Below are positions 25,521-34,168 of a stretch of DNA of 39,527 nt, piece by piece. The notes under the pieces were generated by a model. The model was not told where the DNA came from. It did no database searches and was given only the letters and a program-made list of their open reading frames with translations. Positions within the stretch are counted from its first letter, which is position 1, and each line of letters opens with the position of its first letter. The DNA is taken from the NCBI GenBank assembly GCA_016764995.1, contig JAESQU010000198.1:1-39527 (forward strand), in the 5' to 3' direction. This stretch comes from SAR324 cluster bacterium. GTDB lineage: Bacteria; SAR324; NAC60-12. The position numbers and the translations under genes are program-made.

Positions 25521-26995
25521 GATTTAACTTGCATAGGATAATTCGGAGCTTCTTCTGTAATGAAAATATCATGGGCATGGCTTTCCTGTAATCCGGCAGC
25601 AGTAATTTTTACAAAGCGGGGTTCCGTTCGTAATTCTTCGATGGTTGCGGAACCGGTATAACCCATGCCTGCTCGCAGTCCGCCAACGAATTGATAGATT
25701 GATTCTGACAGAGGACCTTTGTACGGCACACGCCCCTCGATGCCTTCCGGAACGAATTTTACATCTTCCTCAATATGCCCCTGAAAATAACGATCCTTGC
25801 TGCCGTCTTTCATTGCGCCTAATGAACCCATTCCGCGATAAATTTTATAACGCCTGCCCTGGTAAAGCACGACTTGTCCCGGAGATTCTGCGGTACCTGC
25901 AAACAAGCTGCCAATCATTACGGTGTGTGCGCCGACAGAAAGTGCTTTGACGATGTCTCCAGAATATTTGATACCTCCGTCTGCAATTATGGGAATGTCT
26001 GATTTCCGTAATGCATGGGAAACCTTGTCAATCGCAGTCATTTGCGGCACCCCAATTCCGGCCACAATTCGTGTTGTGCAAATAGAACCGGGGCCGATTC
26101 CAACTTTGACCGCGTTTACACCAGCTTTGACCAGAGCCTCCGCAGCTTCTCCGGTTGCAATGTTGCCGCCGATTATTTGCAAGTCAGGAAAAGTAGAGCG
26201 CAGTTTGACAATACTGTCAATCACACCTTGTGAATGTCCATGTGCGGTGTCAAGGACTACTACATCAACACCAGCTTTGATCAAGATTTCCGCGCGGGAT
26301 AATAAATCTGCTGATGTTCCCAAGGCTGCGCCTACTCTTAGGCGGCCCTGATCATCTTTGTTGGAGTCAGGAAACTTTCTGGCTTTTTCTATATCTTTGA
26401 TTGTTATCAAACCAACCAATTCATAATCATTTGAAACGACGAGCAGTTTTTCAATTCGATGTTTGTGGAGCAAGCGCTTGGCTTCCCCCATCCCAATTCC
26501 AGGTGCGACAGTGATCAAACTTTCGCGACCTCCAGTCATCAACGCGGAGACAGGTTGGTCAAAATTGGTTTCAAATCGTAAATCTCGATTTGTCAAGATG
26601 CCGACCAATTTATCTCCTTGTTTGACAGGTACTCCGGAAATGCGGTATTGTTCCATCAAATTCAGTGCATTACGCAGCGGCTCCTGTGGTTCAATGGTAA
26701 TAGGATCTGAAATCATTCCGCTTTCTGAACGCTTGACTACTTTGACCTGTGTCGCTTGCTCTTCGGCATTCATGTTTTTATGAATGATACCAATTCCGCC
26801 TTCTTGTGCCATGCAGATCGCGGTTTGATGTTCTGTAACTGTATCCATGGCCGCACTTAAAAATGGGATATTGCAGTCAAGTGTTTGAGTAATTTTGCTT
26901 TTTACAGAAACGTCGGCAGGCAACACCTTGGAATGTCCGGGTAGGAGAAGTACATCGTCGAAAGTGAAACTCTCTTCTATGCGGTCCTTTAACAT
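25517..26995 (-). CDS. guaB: Inosine-5'-monophosphate dehydrogenase
   Basis: A 492-residue IMPDH, converting IMP to XMP with NAD, the committed step to GMP. The TIM barrel is interrupted by a CBS-domain pair (about 95-205). The catalytic Cys306 is in [14 protein letters not shown]. Other conserved blocks are [56 protein letters not shown] and the flap [19 protein letters not shown]. Length is typical. It heads a two-gene operon with the lipoprotein and is divergent from the LolA-like gene. Confidence 0.98.
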   Translation of the reverse strand: MLKDRIEESFTFDDVLLLPGHSKVLPADVSVKSKITQTLDCNIPFLSAAMDTVTEHQTAICMAQEGGIGIIHKNMNAEEQATQVKVVKRSESGMISDPITIEPQEPLRNALNLMEQYRISGVPVKQGDKLVGILTNRDLRFETNFDQPVSALMTGGRESLITVAPGIGMGEAKRLLHKHRIEKLLVVSNDYELVGLITIKDIEKARKFPDSNKDDQGRLRVGAALGTSADLLSRAEILIKAGVDVVVLDTAHGHSQGVIDSIVKLRSTFPDLQIIGGNIATGEAAEALVKAGVNAVKVGIGPGSICTTRIVAGIGVPQMTAIDKVSHALRKSDIPIIADGGIKYSGDIVKALSVGAHTVMIGSLFAGTAESPGQVVLYQGRRYKIYRGMGSLGAMKDGSKDRYFQGHIEEDVKFVPEGIEGRVPYKGPLSESIYQFVGGLRAGMGYTGSATIEELRTEPRFVKITAAGLQESHAHDIFITEEAPNYPMQVKS

Positions 26996-27224
26996 GTGCT
27001 GTTTTTAAAGAGTCTATTCATAAAAAATTATTGACATTTAGGATCAAGCTTTTCATGCTTAAAGTCAAGATATTTGCCTTATGCAGCAGGATGGTAAAGA
27101 AAAAATTATTTCTAAAAAAATATGGAAATTATGTCTTTTGACTTGTTCTCAAAATTAGAATCCGCTAGTATCTGCAAATCTTTACATGTTGTTGCTTATT
27201 TAACCTGTAGTTAGGAAAAACTGT

Positions 27225-28076
27225 ATGATAAAAAATCATTTTTGGATTTTAGCCCTGCTATTCATCTTGTTCGGTCTTCCAAATAGCGTAAGCGCTGTTA
27301 GCTGTAAAGATTTAAATACTCCTGAAAAGATCAGTGAATTCATGAAAAAATCTAATCAGTCAAGTCCACTTTTGCTAAAGAATATCAGTTTTACTTTGCT
27401 TTTAGATGCATGTGAGGGCAAGGTGTGCAAATCTAAAAGCAAGCGTGCAGCACAAAAAGAAAAACTCCGGATTTTAAAATTTAAAAACAAACGTCGTATT
27501 TTTGCTGAAAAAGGTCCGAATGCACCTCGTTGTGTTATCCAACGAGGAGGGCGGCGTTTTGTCTGTTCAAGTTGTAGCATAGTTTCCAACGAAAACTGTC
27601 GAAGTTTTCCCTCAGACGGCAGCACAATTTTTCCTGGAACAAACATTGATACAGCCGATTTTGCTTTAACTTCCAATCCGGCAAGTGATATGAGCTGTTC
27701 AAAATTGAAAAATCCAAAATTTTTCAAAATAAAAACTATAATCAAAGCCGAATCAGGCGAAAGTGAAAAAACGTATGACAAGGTGCTGAGTTATTATGAT
27801 AAGGAAAAAGGTGTGCCGATCATGATGAATTTTTTTGCGGATAATGTTCTCCGTAAAGTCTATCGTTTCTTTCCGAAATATTATACCAAGGTTGGCGGAC
27901 AGTGGTTTTCAACTGTGATGCGTGTACGTACAACATTAGGAAAAGAGAAAAAATTCATTTTTGAAACATTGACTAATGTTGACAAAAAAAATGGAAAACT
28001 AAAATTGTATCTTGATTTATCTGACGATCCCGATCTCAAAAATGTGTCTCCAGAATCACTATTCATCACTGACTGA
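27225..28076 (+). CDS. Cys-rich LolA-like (outer membrane lipoprotein-sorting-like) periplasmic protein
   Basis: A 283-residue secreted protein; signal peptide about 1-24 (ending VSA). The C-terminal half resembles the LolA-like proteins that accompany MMPL transporters: VLSYYDKEKGVPIMMNFF, VLRKVYRFFPKYY, GGQWFSTVMRVRTTLGKE. These form a half-open lipid-binding beta fold. Two things are unusual: eight Cys in the mature protein (an even number, so disulfides are likely) and a very basic stretch at 67-91 (KSKSKRAAQKEK, KFKNKRR). AGGA lies 8 bp before the ATG. It heads a three-gene operon with a beta-barrel and an RND exporter, so it is probably the soluble shuttle between them. Confidence 0.75.
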   Translation: MIKNHFWILALLFILFGLPNSVSAVSCKDLNTPEKISEFMKKSNQSSPLLLKNISFTLLLDACEGKVCKSKSKRAAQKEKLRILKFKNKRRIFAEKGPNAPRCVIQRGGRRFVCSSCSIVSNENCRSFPSDGSTIFPGTNIDTADFALTSNPASDMSCSKLKNPKFFKIKTIIKAESGESEKTYDKVLSYYDKEKGVPIMMNFFADNVLRKVYRFFPKYYTKVGGQWFSTVMRVRTTLGKEKKFIFETLTNVDKKNGKLKLYLDLSDDPDLKNVSPESLFITD

Positions 28077-29934
28077 AAATTCACCAATCGGTTCCTCGGG
28101 AGCAGAGTTTTTTGACCACTTGACCAGACATTCGGTCTTGCGGGGCTTTTTGCTTTCGGCGCTATTTACGCTTGCCCTCATAGTTATTGTTCCTCCTGCA
28201 TTTTCCCAGGATAGCAGTGATCCAAATTTTCAGAAAAGTTTAGCAGAAGACCCCCTTGCTGAGTCTGACGAAGTTCTTGGTTTAGAAGAAGACCCCCTTG
28301 CTGAGTCTGACGCTGATCTTGGTTTAGAAGAAGACCCCTTTACAGAATCAGACGCTGATCTTGGTCTGGAAGAAGATCCTTTTGCTGAGTCTGAAGTTGA
28401 TCCTGGTCTGGAAGAAGACCCCCTTGCGGAATCTGACGCTGACCTTGGTTTAGATGAAGATCCACTTGCGGAATCTGATGTTGATCTTGGTTTAGATGAA
28501 GACCCCTTTACAGAATCTGACGCTGATCTTGGTTTGGAAGAAGATCCTTTGGAGGGAGATTCAACCGAATTGGAAGATGTAGTAAATCAAGATTCCGAAG
28601 AACAATTTGAAGAAGAGGAAGAATTTCAGCCAAGAATTACTTTCAGTCATGAAGTAAAAACTATGTTTGGTGGAAGTGAAACGTATGGCTTGTCGGTTTT
28701 GGATCCTTTGCTGAGTGAGATCAAGGAACTCCGTTTTGTATCCACTTATGATCAATCCGTAAAAGTCCAAACATCTCCGCGAATGTACAATTATTTCCGA
28801 CTTTCCATCAGCTTTTCGCAAAATTATGAATTAAAGAAGCAACGTATTTTTGACGGTTTTGCCAGCATACGTGAAATATATTCAAATTATCGTGTTGGCG
28901 CGCACCAAATACGTTACGGAACCCAGATTTTTGGTCTTGGCAAAGTTGATCTAGATAAGGTGATTGATGTATTGCACATGAACAACGTTATGGGCCTTTA
29001 TACTTTTGATCCGGATGATACAAAAGATGCCATTCCATCGATCAGATACAATTGGTTTCGTGGTGAACACACGGCCACTTTGTACTTGTCTCCGATTCGG
29101 CAGCAAACATTTGGAATGAAGTTTACAGAATTTCGTGAAGAAGTAGAAAAAAAAGAAGATGATAATGAGGAAAATATAGTCTCATTTTTGCGCGATTATT
29201 ATGGTTTGCAATATCAATGGACTGGGGATGTCTTTGATACAAGGTTTGGCGTGTTTCACTGGTTTGATTCGAATCCATATATAAAGTTTGAATATCAGCG
29301 AGTTGCGGACAATGGAACAACAACTTTGCAAGGTTCTTTTGAAAACATGCTTTCTAAGTATGATGAGCACGAAACACGATCTGATTTCTTAACCCTCGAA
29401 ATAGACGCAATCTGGAGCGATATGGTATGGAAATTGGAATCAGGTTTATTTAAGAAAAGAAATTTATACTCATACGAAATACCGGAGGGAAAACACATTC
29501 GCCTTTCAACTGTCCGGACTCCTCACTTTGCATTTGCGACTTCGTTTGAGAGGACATTCCGGTATTTTTATTGGCTAATGATCTATTCCCATCGCAAATC
29601 GTATGATGTTCCAGCAGGCTCCCACATTTTTCTGTATGAAAACGAGTCAAATCTCATACCCAGAAAAAGGGACGTTGTGCGGAATCAAATCTCTGGAGTG
29701 GCTGTTCTGAAAACTCCTGACAATTCTTTGCGTATAACAATGCTGAATTATCAGACTTGGCCTTTCACACAGCGTGGTTTTGCTTCAATCTTTACCTGGG
29801 ATCGTTACAAACAGGACATGGAACTGGAAATCAAGTTTTTTCGTTTAAAAACAGATAGGCAAAAAATGTTAGAAGACAATATTATCACAAATCAGATTTT
29901 TTTGACCTACACCCAAAAATTTACCGCAAACTGA
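28042..29934 (+). CDS. Predicted outer-membrane beta-barrel with N-terminal acidic repeats
   Basis: About 630 residues. A signal peptide (LRGFLLSALFTLALIVIV, cleavage near FSQ) is followed by seven acidic 14-residue repeats and more acidic sequence. From about residue 195 the pattern is alternating strands rich in Tyr, Phe and Trp, such as RVGAHQIRYGTQIFGLG, HTATLYLSPIRQQTFGM and DTRFGVFHWFDS. It ends IFLTYTQKFTAN, as in an outer-membrane barrel. The position between a LolA-like protein and an RND exporter is typical of DUF1302-like partners, but I cannot confirm that family. The start is uncertain: ATG 28042 overlaps the previous gene by 35 bp; a TTG at 28120 gives a cleaner signal peptide. 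Confidence 0.7.
   Translation: MCLQNHYSSLTENSPIGSSGAEFFDHLTRHSVLRGFLLSALFTLALIVIVPPAFSQDSSDPNFQKSLAEDPLAESDEVLGLEEDPLAESDADLGLEEDPFTESDADLGLEEDPFAESEVDPGLEEDPLAESDADLGLDEDPLAESDVDLGLDEDPFTESDADLGLEEDPLEGDSTELEDVVNQDSEEQFEEEEEFQPRITFSHEVKTMFGGSETYGLSVLDPLLSEIKELRFVSTYDQSVKVQTSPRMYNYFRLSISFSQNYELKKQRIFDGFASIREIYSNYRVGAHQIRYGTQIFGLGKVDLDKVIDVLHMNNVMGLYTFDPDDTKDAIPSIRYNWFRGEHTATLYLSPIRQQTFGMKFTEFREEVEKKEDDNEENIVSFLRDYYGLQYQWTGDVFDTRFGVFHWFDSNPYIKFEYQRVADNGTTTLQGSFENMLSKYDEHETRSDFLTLEIDAIWSDMVWKLESGLFKKRNLYSYEIPEGKHIRLSTVRTPHFAFATSFERTFRYFYWLMIYSHRKSYDVPAGSHIFLYENESNLIPRKRDVVRNQISGVAVLKTPDNSLRITMLNYQTWPFTQRGFASIFTWDRYKQDMELEIKFFRLKTDRQKMLEDNIITNQIFLTYTQKFTAN
28246..28539 (+). repeat. Seven tandem 42-bp units encoding an acidic 14-residue repeat
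   Basis: Seven in-frame 42-nt units follow without spacers, with a partial eighth from 28540. The protein consensus is EDPLAESDADLGLE, varying at positions 4-5 (LA, FT, FA), 8-10 and 14. Each unit carries six or seven acidic residues and no basic one. Silent and replacement differences among units show the array is not a very recent duplication, although blocks of neighbouring units are nearly identical. Confidence 0.95.
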
Positions 29935-29941
29935 TTCAAGT

Positions 29942-32900
29942 ATGTTTGTCCGCTTTTTCACCACTGTAAATCAGTATCCTAAATCTATCATCCTAGTACT
30001 TCTTGCCCTCAGCACATTCTTTTTTGTGCAGGCAAGGGACGGCCTTTTTGATCCAGTCAGCGGAAAATTACGTATCAACAGTACAGTTGAACCTTTCATT
30101 GAGCGCGATTCAGGAGCCTACCAACAATTTCTTGATGCCAGAGAGGCTTTTGGCAGCGAAGAAGTGGTTGTGATTGCTCTGCACAATACAGAAAAAAAGC
30201 CGATTGGACTCGAATTTCTGTTGACACTGTCGCACTTGAAAACAGAAATTGAATCCAAAGTTCCTGGAATTAGCAAAGTCATCAGTATGCTGGATATTCC
30301 ACAAGCCTCAGGAAAATGTGCAGGTAAATCCTATTTTCATCAAATGGGAATTGGTTCAGTTTGTGTTTCTGTTTTGGAAAAATATGAGCATGAAATTTCC
30401 TGCTTGAACAGTTCTGCGTCAGAAAAAACTTATGTGCCTGAAAAAGAGGATAATTTTGAAGAAAGTCTCGAAGATGGATTAGAGGAAAGTCTGGAAGAAA
30501 GTCTCGAAGAAGGTTTAGAGGAAAGTCTCGATGAAGGTTTAGAGGAAAGTCTTGAAGAAAGTTTAGCGGATAGTTCAGCTGATTCCAGCGGAATTATGAC
30601 AGAAACAGATGAGTCCGAAGAATCAATTTTGGACTGCACGTTAGAAAAATCAAATGCAAGTCCAGAAAAATTACATGCTGATGCAGAGGCAAAAATAAGT
30701 AAAACGGTCAGCCGTTTGAAAAGTCATCCTCTTTTTCAAGGCGATGTGCTCTCCAAGGATGCGAACACTGCCGCATTGATTCTTACCTTCAGTCCCGAAT
30801 CAAAACCTGAATCAGACAACACCCAAACAATTCTGAAAGATCTGTTGCTTAAACATCAAAAAGACTCAGAAGTTGCTGATACTCTTCGCATTGCTTATGC
30901 CGGACAACCACGGCAAATAAACAAGGCCAGCCGTTTAATTCAGCAGGATATGCAGCGCATTCTTCCAATGAGTTTGCTCTTGATCGTAATCGTGCTTTTA
31001 ATTGCATTCCGGAGTATCAAGGCTGTTTTTGTACCACTGTTTGTTGTTTTGTTCGGGATCCTCTGGACAGCCGGAACCATCGGTTGGATCGGCGATGAAC
31101 TCAATTTGGTCACCATGGCCTGTGCGCCGATTATAGTTTGTGTAGGCAGCGCATACGTGATTAAGTTTCTCAATCAATATCAGACAGAAGCACTGCAAAT
31201 CAAGCAAGCAAGAAGTTCCGGAGAACCTCCGGCAAAAATTCCGGAAGTGATTTTTGCAACCCTTACTTCGGTAACTGTTCCTGTGACCGTGACTGCCATC
31301 ACAACCGTCGCAGGATTTATCGCACTTATGGTCAGTCCAATTCCCGCAGTTCAGCAATTGGGACTCTATTCAAGTGTTGGTATTGTTTCCATAAATCTAT
31401 TCACACTCACCCTAGCTCCCGCATTACTGCACTTTATCCACATGCCTGATTTAGCACAAACTGAAGACGGCAGTGGTTTCCTAAATCGTTTTTTTCATAT
31501 TATTGTGGAATGGCTTCGGCTTCATTCAAAACGTATAATCTGGATTTGGCTTTTGATTGCAGGCTTTGCTGCTTTAGGTATGTTGGGACTGAGCATCAAC
31601 AGTTCTACCAAGACTTTTCCGGAAGAGAGTATGCTGGTAAAAGACTTAAAGTTGATTGAAAATGAATTGTCCGGCACAGATACTTTGCGCTTATTATTCA
31701 GGGCACAAACAGCTGGTGATAATCAACAGGCCTCGTCAATCAATCCCTTGAAAACAGCTAAAACAATTTATGGACTGAGGGAGCTTCAAGATTGGTTGTT
31801 TCAGGTAAAAGGTACAACAGAGATTGGGAATATAGCAGGACTTAGAATCGATAAAATTCATTCTCCGGTTGATATTATTGAACATTACCGCATGGGTCTT
31901 GAAAAATTATCTGATGAAGAAGTTGCTCAATATTTCGAAAAAACCAGTAAAAATGGCCCCAAATTTTTAAGTGACGCGGAAGATGTTTTGCAGGTAACTA
32001 TCAGAATGCGCAGCAGTGGATCCACCTCATTTCTGGCACTGAGGGATTCGCTGTTAATAAAGGTTCCGGAGTTATTGCCTCATTTGCAGTTCAGTTATAC
32101 AGGTGGAGGAGTGCTTTCCAGTGAGTCGGCAAACAACATTGCGCAAGGTCAAATAAACAGCGTTATTCTGGCGTTGATTATCGTTTTCGTAATTCTGTCG
32201 ATGCTCTTTCTTTCCTGGAAGATGGGCGTGATTGCCCTGTTTCCAAATGTGATAACAATCCTGATATTTTTTGGTTCTCTCGGATGGCTTGATATTCCAA
32301 TTGGAGTAACAATCTCAGTGATTGCGGCGATTGCCCTGGGAATTGGTGTAGACGACACAATCCATTTTTTGAGCCACTATAACGAATATGCCAATAAACT
32401 GAGGAACAAACGCAAGGCATCATTGAAAACATTACCGATTGTTGCGCGGCCGATGTTGTTTTCGACTATTGCTCTGTCTGCGGGATTCATCCTCTTTGCA
32501 CAATCGGAGATGGAATCTCAAGTTCTGTTTGGAACTTTCACTGCATTTACCTTGCTCGTCTGCTTAGCAATTGACATGACCTTTTTACCATCTGTTGTGA
32601 TGGAGACAGGATTGATAACGGTTTGGGATTATGTTGGCTTAAAATTTGATGAAAAATTTATAAAAGGAATAGACCTCTTTCAGAACATGACTGTCAGAGA
32701 AGCAAAAATTGCAAGTCTGATGGCCTACACAGAAGACCTGAAACATGGTTCGCGGCTCTTTTCACAAGGAGATATTGGTGATGAAATGTATGTAATACTG
32801 GAAGGATCTATTGCAATCTTTCTGGAAAAAGACGGGAAACGTACTGATCTTGTGCGTTTGGAAAAAGGAAATACATTTGGTGAGATGGGACTCTTCAGGA

Positions 32901-33592
32901 AAGCGGAACGAAGCGCCAGTGCAGAAGCTGCTGAAAAAACGAGACTGCTGGTCGTTAATCGTGATTGTCTGGATCCGCTGAAAAAACGAAATCCCAAAAT
33001 TGCTGCAAAACTGTTTTTAAATTTAGCAAATCGTCTTCAATCGTCTTTGAAAGAGACAGATGAACGTTTGCTTACACAAAAAGATTTTAACCTCACAAGT
33101 CTTGAGGCAAAGTTAAACGCGGATGAAAAATTAGCGGAACAGGAAAGTTCGACTAATCCTGCGGAACTTTGGGAAAATCTTGGCGCAAAATGGCGTCACA
33201 AATTACAATCGTACAGTGAGACTCATTCTGTTCCGAGAGGAAAAAGATTATCAAAAATTAAAAATAATAAAGGCGACTACTTGTTCATCACGTCTGGAGC
33301 AATTGAGATTGAGTCGATAGTTTTACCTAAAAGCAAAACATTTTCTGTGGGATATTGCTGGACAAGGGAAGATTTTGATTTAATAGGAGAATTCGCGCTT
33401 TGTACAGGAAACAAAGCAGCGTCTGCACGAGCAATCGCACGCCAGGATTCAACTCTATTGCAATTTAGCGCGAGCAATCTTTTAGCATTGTCTAAAAAGG
33501 AACCACGAATTGCCGCGCAATTCCTTGAAGACGTGGTTTGTATGCTTTCAGACCAGCTTGCCGTTGCCGATAAACGCTTGCAGAATCATTAA
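29942..33592 (+). CDS. RND/MMPL exporter fused to two CRP-like cyclic-nucleotide-binding domains
   Basis: A 1216-residue inner-membrane protein. The RND part (about 1-900) has the usual two halves of six helices with large periplasmic loops; GIGVDDTIHFLSHYNE holds the proton-relay Asp. Periplasmic loop 1 contains an acidic strip (about 167-239). After the last helix, residues about 920-1040 form a cNMP-binding domain (LKHGSRLFSQGDIGDEMYVI, phosphate cassette FGEMGLFRKAERSASA with its Glu and Arg). A second domain (about 1083-1210) reads IGEFALCTGNKAASARA at the cassette and lacks the Arg. Transport is probably gated from the cytoplasm by a cyclic nucleotide; cargo unknown, likely lipid. It starts 7 bp after the barrel gene. 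Confidence 0.88.
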   Translation: MFVRFFTTVNQYPKSIILVLLALSTFFFVQARDGLFDPVSGKLRINSTVEPFIERDSGAYQQFLDAREAFGSEEVVVIALHNTEKKPIGLEFLLTLSHLKTEIESKVPGISKVISMLDIPQASGKCAGKSYFHQMGIGSVCVSVLEKYEHEISCLNSSASEKTYVPEKEDNFEESLEDGLEESLEESLEEGLEESLDEGLEESLEESLADSSADSSGIMTETDESEESILDCTLEKSNASPEKLHADAEAKISKTVSRLKSHPLFQGDVLSKDANTAALILTFSPESKPESDNTQTILKDLLLKHQKDSEVADTLRIAYAGQPRQINKASRLIQQDMQRILPMSLLLIVIVLLIAFRSIKAVFVPLFVVLFGILWTAGTIGWIGDELNLVTMACAPIIVCVGSAYVIKFLNQYQTEALQIKQARSSGEPPAKIPEVIFATLTSVTVPVTVTAITTVAGFIALMVSPIPAVQQLGLYSSVGIVSINLFTLTLAPALLHFIHMPDLAQTEDGSGFLNRFFHIIVEWLRLHSKRIIWIWLLIAGFAALGMLGLSINSSTKTFPEESMLVKDLKLIENELSGTDTLRLLFRAQTAGDNQQASSINPLKTAKTIYGLRELQDWLFQVKGTTEIGNIAGLRIDKIHSPVDIIEHYRMGLEKLSDEEVAQYFEKTSKNGPKFLSDAEDVLQVTIRMRSSGSTSFLALRDSLLIKVPELLPHLQFSYTGGGVLSSESANNIAQGQINSVILALIIVFVILSMLFLSWKMGVIALFPNVITILIFFGSLGWLDIPIGVTISVIAAIALGIGVDDTIHFLSHYNEYANKLRNKRKASLKTLPIVARPMLFSTIALSAGFILFAQSEMESQVLFGTFTAFTLLVCLAIDMTFLPSVVMETGLITVWDYVGLKFDEKFIKGIDLFQNMTVREAKIASLMAYTEDLKHGSRLFSQGDIGDEMYVILEGSIAIFLEKDGKRTDLVRLEKGNTFGEMGLFRKAERSASAEAAEKTRLLVVNRDCLDPLKKRNPKIAAKLFLNLANRLQSSLKETDERLLTQKDFNLTSLEAKLNADEKLAEQESSTNPAELWENLGAKWRHKLQSYSETHSVPRGKRLSKIKNNKGDYLFITSGAIEIESIVLPKSKTFSVGYCWTREDFDLIGEFALCTGNKAASARAIARQDSTLLQFSASNLLALSKKEPRIAAQFLEDVVCMLSDQLAVADKRLQNH
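30458..30565 (+). repeat. Nine acidic E-E-S-L-type tetrapeptide repeats in the RND exporter
   Basis: Nine consecutive in-frame tetrads of the form E-[ED]-[SG]-L (for example EESLEEGLEESL) cover 108 bp, followed by a Ser/Asp-rich tail (ADSSADSSG). The strip lies in the first periplasmic loop (residues 173-208). Its hydrophobic Leu every fourth residue would put all Leu on one side of a helix. Confidence 0.92.
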
Positions 33593-33727
33593 TTATCTTC
33601 CAAGTCCAAAGCAATATTTTCGCTTTCAATACTGAAATATAGTTTTTAATCGTCACAACTCACCAGCAAATTTGAAAATCAGTTTATATTTTAAGTCTGC
33701 AACAAATTCATCCGGTCTGGGTTGAGT

Positions 33728-34123
33728 ATGACCGCTGAAACAGCAATGAAAATTCTGGTTGTTGATGATTTTTCCGCAACACGGCAGGTTGTGATAAATA
33801 CTCTTGAGCAATTTGGTTTCAATAATATTGAAGAGGTTGCCGACGGTTACTCTGCTCTAGTTAGACTTAAATCTGCTCTTTTTGATTTTGTAATTATGGA
33901 CTGGGGAATTTCTCAAATGAGTGGTTTGGACTTGCTGAAGCAAATCCGTGCAGATCCTGAGCTCAAACATATTCCGGTTTTAATGGTCACAGAGGATCAT
34001 TTACAGGAAAATATTGTGGCGGCAATTAAAGCAGGATTGAATGATTATATCATCAGGCCTTTTGACGCAAATATTTTTGCGGAAAAGCTGGAAAAGATTT
34101 TTCAAGATTTAAATCTTCCGTAA
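33728..34123 (+). CDS. CheY-like single-domain response regulator with Lys-to-Arg change
   Basis: A 131-residue receiver domain without an output domain. The acidic pair Asp13/Asp14 (ILVVDDFSATRQ), phospho-acceptor Asp58 (FVIMDWGISQMSGLDLL) and Thr88 (VLMVTED) are intact. The nearly invariant Lys before the cis-Pro is replaced by Arg110 (YIIRPFDANIF), and the Pro of the usual D-W-N-M-P is Ser. The overall sequence is close to chemotaxis CheY (GFNNIEEVADGYSAL). Start: ATG 33728; a TTG two codons earlier is less likely. It stands alone, 135 bp after the RND-cNMP gene and convergent with acyP. Confidence 0.88.
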   Translation: MTAETAMKILVVDDFSATRQVVINTLEQFGFNNIEEVADGYSALVRLKSALFDFVIMDWGISQMSGLDLLKQIRADPELKHIPVLMVTEDHLQENIVAAIKAGLNDYIIRPFDANIFAEKLEKIFQDLNLP

Positions 34124-34168
34124 TTGAACTGAATGTAGCGGAATTAGAAAAAATGCTTTTGGCGGGCT

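Noticed and set aside
28246-28539. 42-bp tandem repeats as a CRISPR or minisatellite array outside genes
   Set aside because: There are no spacers, units are multiples of three, and the frame stays open with conserved acidic residues, so this is a protein repeat.
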